DNA of 19,118 nt from Synechococcales cyanobacterium PMM_0002 (lineage in GTDB: Bacteria; Cyanobacteriota; Cyanobacteriia; Elainellales; Elainellaceae), in the NCBI GenBank assembly GCA_949127925.1, contig CASBQX010000047.1, positions 1-19,118 on the forward strand, in the 5' to 3' direction. A program made the translations under genes and the position numbers. The notes under the pieces were generated by a model. The model did not search any database. It had not been told where the DNA came from and saw nothing but the letters and a program-made list of their open reading frames with translations. Shown here one piece after another: positions 8,501-12,618 of the stretch (the first letter of the stretch is position 1; the number at the start of each line of letters is the position of its first letter).

Positions 8501-8573
8501 AGTCTGCACCGTCAGCGTTAAAACAATGGAGATCATTCAACAAATGCCCGATACAGTTGAGCATGAGAGATAG
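5541..8573 (+). CDS. Single-chain restriction-modification enzyme, type ISP/IIG-like (nuclease, N6-adenine methylase, specificity domain)
   Basis: This 1010-aa protein should methylate adenine at its recognition site and cut unmodified DNA, defending against phage. The N-terminal nuclease shows a PD-(D/E)XK pattern: PDG with D64, then E79-S-K81. A helical spacer follows to about residue 310, then a gamma-class N6-adenine methylase: YTPNEIVRFM, motif I DPCTGTGTY (340-348) and motif IV NPPY (446-449). The C-terminus (LYRPFVKKFLYYDAYLNE, then HYTYAVLHHPAYRTKY) matches the specificity region of type ISP enzymes such as LlaBIII. Those are near 1,580 aa and include an SF2 helicase, which is missing here, so the build is closer to type IIG. 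GGGAG lies 7 bases before the ATG. Roughly residues 449-806 are encoded by AT-rich DNA without HIP1 sites, unlike both flanks. The recognition sequence cannot be predicted. Confidence 0.88.
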   Translation: MSRLLVTQYQAEVEKIIRYGGSKKETSIRNAFERLLNDYCKPRNYLLIPELDYKTKFNTTVFPDGTVKDAIRLEHGWWESKDQYDRLDDEIEKKFAKGYPDENILFEDSQTAVLIQHSQEVARVSMKDAEALDRLLNVFVEYERAEVRDFRSAIVKFKADIPHILEALRAIIAQQEASNTQFRDRRNTFLEVCRQSINPEIEIFDIHEMLIQHILTEDIFTNIFHESQFHRENNIARELSEIINTFFTGTTRRNTLKSIEHYYAVIRRKSENIANHHEKQKFLKAIYENFYKAYNPKAADRLGIVYTPNEIVRFMIESADYLVHKHFGKLLSDPGVEILDPCTGTGTYVTELIEYLPADKLEHKYKNEIHCNEVAILPYYIANLNIEFTYQQKMGEYEEFKNICLVDTLDHCGFEGKQFDLFAMSLQNTARIQQQNDRKISVIIGNPPYFANQSNENENNKSRQYPEIDKLIKASYVKFSESQKTKRYDMYSRFFRWGTDRLGKNGLLGFITNSNFINSKEADGFRKVISKEFSHIYIVDLGGDSRSGDITGSVFNIKVGVAISFLIKKKNDGDDKCKIFYYSISKDCIGLEKLQLLKDVDFDELPFVHIIPDENGNWINIADTDFEKHISLINKETKLSKSSIKENAIFKLYSLGVVTNRDEWVFDFSVQELILKITSFIAEYTNEIVRLASRGKDVKDEELGQSIKWTRDLKKHFRRRTKLSFDESHVFECLYRPFVKKFLYYDAYLNEMRYQIPNLFPSNNSSNYVITYSSGQRSDFAVLVTNHVPSLDIYLPNAAQCLALYRYDENGDRIDNITDWGLTQFQTHYSDRTITKENIFHYTYAVLHHPAYRTKYELNLKREFPRLPFYADFHQWATWGKALMELHLNYEAIEPYGLTRQDIASKDKPKAKLKADKTQGIITLDENTQLTGVPAIAWDYKLGNRSALEWILDQYKEKKPKDPTIAKLFNTYKFADYKEHVIDLLQRVCTVSVKTMEIIQQMPDTVEHER

Positions 8574-8604
8574 CATGAAATCGCTTCTCGAAATTCAATA
8601 GCAG

Positions 8605-8886
8605 TTGCAATCGGGGAGTTTTGAATTTACACGCCATGCTTTTAAAAGAGCGATCGAACGAAATATTAGTGAAAAAGAAATTCGAGAAATTGGTGAAAAC
8701 GTAGAAATAATTGAAGATTATCCAGATGATAAATACTCTCCTAGTTCCCTTTTGCTAGGTTTTACACAAGGCGATCGCGCATTACACATGCAGACTTCAA
8801 GGATGGAGTCAGACACCATAAAAATTATTACCCTTTATGAGCCAGATAACCGTGAATGGATTGATTGCAGAAGCAGGAGGAAATAA
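8605..8886 (+). CDS. DUF4258 protein, putative toxin of a TA-like pair; ancestral start broken by a stop
   Basis: The 93-aa reading begins at a TTG and contains FTRHAFKRAIERNISEKEIREIG, DYPDDKYSPSSLLLGF and IITLYEPD, the pattern of the DUF4258 family. In cyanobacteria these small proteins are usually paired with a YgiT-type zinc-finger protein, as here, and are thought to be toxins. The likely original start is the ATG at 8575, one base after the R-M stop, with GAGAGA just upstream. From it the frame reads MKSLLEIQ, then a TAG (8599-8601), then QLQSGSFEFTRHA in the same frame. The gene is therefore either a start-damaged pseudogene or restarts at the TTG at 8605. Its stop overlaps the next ATG (TAATG), so the pair is translationally coupled. 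Confidence 0.75.
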   Translation: MQSGSFEFTRHAFKRAIERNISEKEIREIGENVEIIEDYPDDKYSPSSLLLGFTQGDRALHMQTSRMESDTIKIITLYEPDNREWIDCRSRRK

Positions 8887-9134
8887 TGTTTAAGTGTCAT
8901 GTTTGTGCATCAGAGGAATCTCATACAGAGTTTGTGAATGAGATCTTTCAAATTAATGGAAAATTCCATCTAGTAGAAAAAATTCCAGCGATCGTCTGCT
9001 CTCGCTGTGGTGAAGAGAGCTTCAGTCGAGAAACCACTGAGCAAATTCGAGTCATGCTTCATGGCGATGCAAAACCGATTAAATCTATTTCTGTCGATGT
9101 GTTTGCCTATCAACCCGAATCGAAGGCTTCTTGA
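8886..9134 (+). CDS. YgiT-type zinc-finger protein, MqsA-like putative antitoxin
   Basis: The protein is 82 aa with two CxxC pairs (C4/C7 and C38/C41) that should bind one zinc. The spacing and the sequence PAIVCSRCGEESFSRETTEQI fit the YgiT-type (MqsA N-terminal) zinc-finger family. MqsA proteins neutralise a toxin and repress their own operon through a C-terminal HTH domain. That DNA-binding half is absent here, as is usual for the short stand-alone members. The start is the ATG at 8886, with a perfect AGGAGG at 8875-8880; a TTG at 8865 in frame lacks such a site. It overlaps the DUF4258 stop by one base and precedes a duplicate tail of the R-M gene. Confidence 0.85.
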   Translation: MFKCHVCASEESHTEFVNEIFQINGKFHLVEKIPAIVCSRCGEESFSRETTEQIRVMLHGDAKPIKSISVDVFAYQPESKAS

Positions 9135-9136
9135 AG

Positions 9137-9361
9137 ATGACAGCAAAAATTTTCTCCTTTACGTGGATACTCGACCAATCTAAAGAGAAGCAGCCCAAAG
9201 ACCTAGCGATCGCCAAACTCTTCAACACCTATAAGTTTGCCGACTATAAAGAACAGATGGTTGACTTGCTCGATCGGGTTTGCATCGTCAGTGTTAAAAC
9301 TATAGAAATCGTTCAGCAAGTGCATGATACCGTCGAGCACAAGGGAGATAACGCGCCATGA
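9137..9361 (+). pseudogene. Duplicate 3' end of a type ISP-like R-M gene
   Basis: From the TGG at 9164 this frame repeats the last 60 codons of the R-M gene at 5541-8573. It matches 46 of 60 residues (WILDQ.KEK.PKD..IAKLFNTYKFADYKE is shared). At DNA level, 9164-9352 aligns with 8388-8573 at roughly 80 percent identity. The match begins abruptly, after unrelated sequence encoding MTAKIFSFT. The divergence shows it is not a recent copy; it is the leftover tail of a related gene or of an older allele. It could be translated as a 74-aa peptide from the ATG at 9137, but without the catalytic domains it has no enzyme role. Its end overlaps the Uma2 start (ATGA) and supplies that gene's GGAGA ribosome site. 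Confidence 0.8.
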
Positions 9362-9939
9362 CACAAACACTCGAACAACGCACCTATACCCGCGAAGAAT
9401 ATCTAGACTTTGAAGTGACTTCAGAGGAACGCCATGAATATGTGAATGGAGAAATTAGGCTGATGACCGGGGGAACACCAAACCATAACGAGATTACCAG
9501 TAACCTTTTGGTTGCCCTCAAGCTACAACTAAAAGGAAAGCCCTACCGAATATTCGTGACCGACCAACGGCTTTGGGTTCCCAATCGTAACCTTCATACC
9601 TATCCCGATGTGATGGTTGTCGAAAAACCCTTACAGCTTCAAACAGGGCGCACCGATACTGTAATCAACCCCTGCTTTATTGCTGAAGTGCTATCCAAAT
9701 CAACCCAAGATTATGACCACGGCGAAAAATTCTCTGCTTATCGTACTATTGACAGCTTCCGCGAATATCTCCTCATCGATCAGTACAGCATCCACATAGA
9801 ACACTATGTCAAAACGGCTGCTAATCAATGGCTGTTATCAGAATATGATGATCCCAATATCACAGTATCCTTGAATGCGTTTGAAGCTCAAATCGAAATC
9901 GTCACTCTCTATGAAAATATTGACATTGATGCAGGATAA
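9358..9939 (+). CDS. Uma2 family (DUF820) endonuclease-like protein
   Basis: The 193-aa protein is full length for the Uma2 family, PD-(D/E)XK-fold proteins greatly expanded in cyanobacteria. Typical features are the N-terminal YTREEYLDFEVTSEERHEYVNGEI, D84 in YPDVMVV, and E110 and K114 in IAEVLSKST, followed by YDHGEKFSAYRTIDSFREYLLIDQ. These residues match a nuclease active site, but the biological substrate of Uma2 proteins is not established. Many copies lie near mobile or defence genes. The ATG at 9358 overlaps the stop of the R-M tail fragment; GGAGA lies 9 bases upstream. A dispersed repeat and the first attC-like site follow within 50 bases. Confidence 0.88.
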   Translation: MTQTLEQRTYTREEYLDFEVTSEERHEYVNGEIRLMTGGTPNHNEITSNLLVALKLQLKGKPYRIFVTDQRLWVPNRNLHTYPDVMVVEKPLQLQTGRTDTVINPCFIAEVLSKSTQDYDHGEKFSAYRTIDSFREYLLIDQYSIHIEHYVKTAANQWLLSEYDDPNITVSLNAFEAQIEIVTLYENIDIDAG

Positions 9940-9948
9940 AACAGTGAC

Positions 9949-9968
9949 GGCGATTCTCTGCGAGACGG
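9949..9968 (+). repeat. Short dispersed repeat, copy 1 (second copy at 11812-11831)
   Basis: GGCGATTCTCTGCGAGACGG here and GGCGATTTTCTACGAGACGG at 11812-11831 match at 18 of 20 positions in the same orientation. The 'CGAGACGG/CGAGACGC' type of short repeat is common in cyanobacterial spacers. Copy 1 lies between Uma2 and the first attC-like site; copy 2 lies in the decayed stretch after the BrnA-like gene. Confidence 0.65.
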
Positions 9969-9985
9969 CAAAACCGAACGCGGCT

Positions 9986-10094
9986 GCATAACAAATCGTT
10001 GGCGTAGCCTCTCCGAAGGAGTTTGGAGCCGACCGCCGAGAGGCATCTGTGGGCATCAGAAGTTATCTGCGGCGGCTTATCTCAATCGTTAGCC
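9986..10094 (+). repeat. Integron attC-like recombination site 1 (split by a small repeat)
   Basis: The left end GCATAACAA (R'' box, 9986-9992, plus AA) and the right end GTTAGCC (R' box, 10088-10094) bracket an imperfect inverted repeat. The inner arms AGCCGACCGC (10027-10036) and GCGGCGGCT (10069-10077) pair perfectly except for an unpaired A at 10032. That is the extrahelical base expected on the left arm of attC. The right arm GGCTTATCTCAATCGTTAG closely resembles the well-known aadA1 attC. A 24-bp segment (10003-10026) flanked by TTGG on both sides appears inserted in the left spacer; without it the site would be 85 bp. The R boxes deviate from RYYYAAC/GTTRRRY at one position each. Orientation matches the plus-strand genes. 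Confidence 0.72.
9996..10026 (+). repeat. GGCGTAGCCT dispersed repeat inside attC-like site 1
   Basis: TCGTTGGCGTAGCCT (9996-10010) is identical to 5365-5379 near the R-M gene. In both copies a small hairpin follows: here CTCCGAAGGAG, there CCTG/CAGG. The repeat belongs to a short cyanobacterial dispersed family and looks like a later insertion that separated the attC R'' box from its inner arm. Confidence 0.65.
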
Positions 10095-10118
10095 CACTTC
10101 AATCCCTAGCGCGATCGC
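10088..10118 (+). repeat. Conserved sequence downstream of attC-like site 1 (copy at 11228-11258)
   Basis: From the GTT of the R' box, 31 bases align without gaps to 11228-11258 after attC-like site 2, with 4 mismatches. The last 18 (AATCCCTAGCGCGATCGC) are identical. In a classical integron the bases after the crossover point belong to the next cassette and need not be conserved. The shared flank therefore hints at a common origin of the two units or at an extended site. Confidence 0.75.
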
Positions 10119-10216
10119 ACTAACACTTGTGGGGATGAGGGGCGATCGCCAGAATCCCAATCTCATTAAGATATCTCTGAGTTAGGTGAGAGAAAACTGA
10201 GTGCTATATTTGGTTT

Positions 10217-10534
10217 ATGTACGAAGTCCACGTTTTACGGGCTACGGCTGAAGCACTTGAAAGTCATGAAAGGTATCCTTTGGGTGAACGTCATGCAATA
10301 ACGATTTTCAGTCGGCAACCTGAAGTAGAAGAGCCTGATTATCAACTAGCTGCTGAGAGAACATTTTCATCAGGGTGGGATGATTTTGAATTTGATACTA
10401 CGAGAACCTTAGCGATTGCTCCCGGAAAAATGAACCTCGTCTAAGACGAAATATTTATACAAGCTCTTAACCATGCTCTAGCCAATAAAGCAGCAGTGAT
10501 TGTTTACGCAGAGCCAATCAAGAATGGTGAGTGA
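10217..10534 (+). pseudogene. Small hypothetical gene with an internal stop
   Basis: The ATG at 10217 opens a 75-codon frame (MYEVHVLRATAEALESHERYPLGERHAITIF...). It ends at TAA 10442-10444. The same frame then continues for 29 more sense codons (DEIFIQALNHALANKAAVIVYAEPIKNGE) to a TGA at 10532-10534. That continuation looks protein-like and would give a 105-aa product, so the TAA is probably a nonsense mutation. I do not recognise the family. It has no signal peptide or membrane segment and carries several acidic patches. It is the first gene after the first attC-like site, upstream of the DUF433/DUF5615 pair. A truncated 75-aa product could still be made. Confidence 0.6.
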
Positions 10535-10580
10535 CAAAACTCAAAATAAATCTCTTTATCACTTTATCAAATAATGCCTT

Positions 10581-10805
10581 ATGGATTACCACAACATCAT
10601 TACAATTGAGCCTGGGAAACGCAGCGGCAAGCCCTGTATTCGAGGAATGCGAATTACAGTGTATGACATCTTAGAATATTTGGCAGGCGGCATGACAGAG
10701 ACGGAAATTTTGGAAGATTTTTCTGAACTCACCTCAGAAGACATCAAAGCTTGTCTCGCTTTTGCAGCAGATCGTGAGAAAAAGTTATTTGTGGCATCGC
10801 TGTGA
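10581..10805 (+). CDS. DUF433 protein, putative antitoxin
   Basis: The 74-aa protein is a complete DUF433 domain. It has ITIEPGKRSGKPCIRGMRITVYDILEYLAGGMTETEILEDF, then LTSEDIKACLAFAADRE. This family has a winged-helix/HTH-like fold and is regularly found upstream of DUF5615 PIN-like proteins, forming VapBC-like toxin-antitoxin pairs; it would be the antitoxin and probably the operon repressor. Its stop overlaps the downstream GTG by 4 bases (GTGA), so the two are co-translated. No strong ribosome site precedes the ATG. The pair lies in the unit bounded by the two attC-like sites. Confidence 0.88.
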   Translation: MDYHNIITIEPGKRSGKPCIRGMRITVYDILEYLAGGMTETEILEDFSELTSEDIKACLAFAADREKKLFVASL

Positions 10806-11134
10806 AATTGCTTTTGGATGAAAATCTCTCAAGCCGGATTATTTACAGGATTATCGATTTGTATCCTGATTCTGAGCACGTCAAAACCTTAGCGCTTACA
10901 AATACTGATGATGCCATTATTTGGGAACACGCAAAGGCGAATGATTTTGTAATTGTTTCCAAAGATTCTGATTTCCATCAACGCAGTTTCCTTTATGGTC
11001 ATCCACCCAAGTTCATTTATCTTCGGATTGGCAACAGCCCAACGTCAAAGATTGTTCAGATTTTGAGGGGCAGTTTTGACATACTCATTCAGTTTGGAGA
11101 TAGAAAATCAGAAAGTATCTTAGTATTGGCATAG
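10802..11134 (+). CDS. DUF5615 PIN-like protein, putative toxin
   Basis: The 110-aa protein starts at a GTG overlapping the DUF433 stop. MKLLLDENLSSRI places acidic residues D6 and E7 and N8 at the N-terminus. A second acidic cluster, IVSKDSDF, supplies D55 and D57. Both match the DUF5615 (Mut7-C-like) branch of PIN-domain ribonucleases, which are expected to need a divalent metal. Length and motifs look complete, so the toxin is probably functional and neutralised by the DUF433 partner. The gene ends 12 bases before attC-like site 2, as expected for the last gene of an integron cassette. Confidence 0.87.
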   Translation: MKLLLDENLSSRIIYRIIDLYPDSEHVKTLALTNTDDAIIWEHAKANDFVIVSKDSDFHQRSFLYGHPPKFIYLRIGNSPTSKIVQILRGSFDILIQFGDRKSESILVLA

Positions 11135-11146
11135 TGCGAAATCACC

Positions 11147-11234
11147 GTATAACAACCCGCTTGCACCCAACCGCATCAAGGCTGTTGGTCGAGTCCGAGA
11201 GATTGCTAGCGGCGGGTGAAGCGAACCGTTAGAC
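11147..11234 (+). repeat. Integron attC-like recombination site 2
   Basis: The 88-bp imperfect inverted repeat starts with GTATAAC (11147-11153) and ends with GTTAGAC (11228-11234). GTTAGAC fits the R' consensus GTTRRRY exactly. GTATAAC differs from RYYYAAC at one position, and the two pair at 6 of 7 positions. The inner left arm CGCTTGCACCC (11158-11168) pairs with GGGTGAAGCG (11214-11223) except for an unpaired G at 11163, the expected extrahelical base. CCGC/GCGG pairing continues after a small bulge. Orientation is the same as site 1 and as the plus-strand genes. Confidence 0.75.
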
Positions 11235-11428
11235 TCCTTTAATCCCTAGCGCGATCGCCAACCTCACAACATCATCCCGCACTATCCAGAAGCTGAATGA
11301 CTGAAACAGAAGAGCGATCGCCTCTTCTTTTGCAACCCATCTCAATTGGAAGGGCGATCGCATCCAACGAGAGTTCTGGGAAGGTGATGGAGGGGCGATC
11401 GCAACTTGTCCATTTGTGACTTTATTCT
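11235..11428. other. Non-coding stretch rich in HIP1 sites
   Basis: There is no gene in this stretch. Four GCGATCGC octamers occur within about 150 bases (near 11251, 11313, 11355 and 11395), an unusual density even for this sequence. A short direct repeat, TGTGACTTTA, lies at about 11416 and 11429, at the junction with the BrnT remnant, and may mark the deletion endpoint that removed most of that toxin. Confidence 0.5.
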
Positions 11429-11488
11429 GTGACTTTACTCTCAGCTCGTAAAGCGACGCGAAAGGAACGTGAATATTATGAAAATTGA
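11420..11488 (+). pseudogene. C-terminal remnant of a BrnT-family toxin
   Basis: In the frame ending at the TGA 11486-11488 the last residues read LLSARKATRKEREYYEN. The run SARKATRKEREYYE is the characteristic C-terminus of BrnT-type RNase toxins. An in-frame TGA at 11417-11419 closes the frame upstream, and the rest of the roughly 90-aa toxin is absent. The remnant overlaps the start of the BrnA-like gene, as brnT normally does with brnA. The toxin has therefore been lost while its antitoxin survives. Confidence 0.72.
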
Positions 11489-11762
11489 GGCATTGAAAAA
11501 GCGATTGGATAGAAATCGTTCAATGACAGCGATCACAATTCGGATGCCCGAAGATGTGATTGAAGATTTGAAGCGAATTGCCCCGCTGCTTGGTTTTTCT
11601 GGCTATCAGCCCTTGGTACGTACCTATATTGGCCAAGGACTGCGTGCCGATCTTGAGCGTTTAGACGGGGATACCGTTTCTGCATTAATTGCCAGCTTGA
11701 AACGTCATGGGGTGAGTGAGGAACTCATCCAAGAGGCACTTGCTGAAGTCTCTCAGTCATAA
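11478..11762 (+). CDS. BrnA/CopG-like antitoxin, orphaned
   Basis: This is a 94-aa protein. ITIRMPEDVIEDLKRIAPLLGFSGYQPLVRTYIGQGLRADLERL has the ribbon-helix-helix-like pattern of BrnA/CopG antitoxins that accompany BrnT toxins. Such proteins bind the toxin and repress the operon. I prefer the ATG at 11478, preceded by AAGGA at a workable spacing; a GTG at 11469 in frame is too close to that site. The ATG lies inside the last codons of the truncated brnT, confirming the old operon order toxin-antitoxin. Without its toxin the protein may be selectively neutral, or may act against related toxins elsewhere in the genome. Confidence 0.8.
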   Translation: MKIEALKKRLDRNRSMTAITIRMPEDVIEDLKRIAPLLGFSGYQPLVRTYIGQGLRADLERLDGDTVSALIASLKRHGVSEELIQEALAEVSQS

Positions 11763-11774
11763 ACTTCGCTCTAG

Positions 11775-12045
11775 ACTACCGCTCTGGAAACTGCTCAGCG
11801 GTTAGTCGATGGGCGATTTTCTACGAGACGGAAAGGCGATCGCCTTCATTGGTTAAACGCAGGAACGGTAATTGAAGCATAAAATCAAAACATCACCATT
11901 CATGAAGATGGCTATGCTGAAAACGCTTTGGGCGACAATTCGACCAGCGATCGCTTAGACGTTGGGATGTCTTGAACATCGTCTACATTGAACCTGAAAG
12001 CGACACGAAAGGAAGGGTCTATATGCTGATGAGAGGGCTACTCAG
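11775..12045 (+). pseudogene. Decayed coding stretch of unknown family
   Basis: One frame from about 11775 reads TTALETAQRLVDGRF... to NAGTVIEA, hits TAA at 11880-11882, and continues as NQNITIHEDGYAENALGDNSTSDRLDV. After one frameshift it continues as LNIVYIEPESDTKG. The segments look protein-like, but I do not recognise the family. Part of the DNA is a dispersed repeat (11812-11831). The sequence AAAGCGACACGAAAGGAA (11998-12015) resembles the BrnT-tail DNA at 11451-11468. This could be a broken gene or a patchwork of fragments. Confidence 0.35.
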
Positions 12046-12609
12046 TTGCAGTTAAAAACAGAGTTAGAAAAGATGCTTTTGGGTGAATTGTATGACCCAA
12101 CTGACCCCGATCTTGTTTTGGCGAGGCAACAGGCCAGAAATGCGATCGCCGCCTTCAACCATACCTGCGCTGAAGACACTGAAACCCGCCAGATAATCCT
12201 GACTCAACTATTGGGAACTGTGGGAGCAAATGCGTACATTGAACCGCCTTTTTTCTGTGATTATGGCTCCAATATTAGGTTGGGAGATAACGTTTTTATT
12301 AATTTCAACTGCGTCATTTTAGATCCGGCGCGGGTCACTATTGGCGACAATGTTATGTTTGCTCCCAACGTGCAGCTTTACACCGCCACCCATCCCATTG
12401 ACTACCGAGAACGCAACGCTGGGCTGGAATTAGCCAAGGAAATTGAGGTTGGTTCCGATGTCTGGATTGGCGGTGGTTCCATTCTCTGCCCAGGGGTCAC
12501 TGTGGGGGCGAGAAGTGTGATTGGGGCAGGCAGCGTTGTCACCCGCGATATTCCAGCCGATGTGGTGGCGGTAGGCAATCCATGCCGGGTGTTGCGTTCT
12601 ATTGCTTAG
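12046..12609 (+). CDS. maa: Hexapeptide-repeat O-acetyltransferase (maltose/nodulation acetyltransferase family)
   Basis: The 187-aa protein transfers acetyl from acetyl-CoA to a sugar or similar hydroxyl; the true acceptor in this organism is unknown. The N-terminal helical part has MLLGELYDPTDPDLVLARQQAR, typical of the Maa domain. Then come left-handed beta-helix repeats, FCDYGSNIRLGDNVFINFNC, the catalytic H116 in TATHPID, and the closing VWIGGGSILCPGVTVGARSVIGAGSVV and GNPCRVLR. Length is normal for the family. The start is a TTG at 12046 with GAGAGG 9 bases upstream; no in-frame ATG lies nearby except at residue 10 (12073). An ATG at 12023 with a better ribosome site is in another frame and ends after 10 codons. 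It converges on the ATP-grasp gene with a 9-base gap. Confidence 0.88.
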   Translation: MQLKTELEKMLLGELYDPTDPDLVLARQQARNAIAAFNHTCAEDTETRQIILTQLLGTVGANAYIEPPFFCDYGSNIRLGDNVFINFNCVILDPARVTIGDNVMFAPNVQLYTATHPIDYRERNAGLELAKEIEVGSDVWIGGGSILCPGVTVGARSVIGAGSVVTRDIPADVVAVGNPCRVLRSIA

Positions 12610-12618
12610 CCCGATTGC

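Noticed and set aside
11767..11807. GTTAGTC near 11801 as a possible R' box after the BrnA-like gene
   Set aside because: There is no matching AAC left end and no inner stem; GTTAGTC also breaks the GTTRRRY consensus.
12023..12055. ATG at 12023 with a good ribosome site as the acetyltransferase start
   Set aside because: It is in a different frame and stops after 10 codons; the TTG at 12046 is in the correct frame and has its own GAGAGG.
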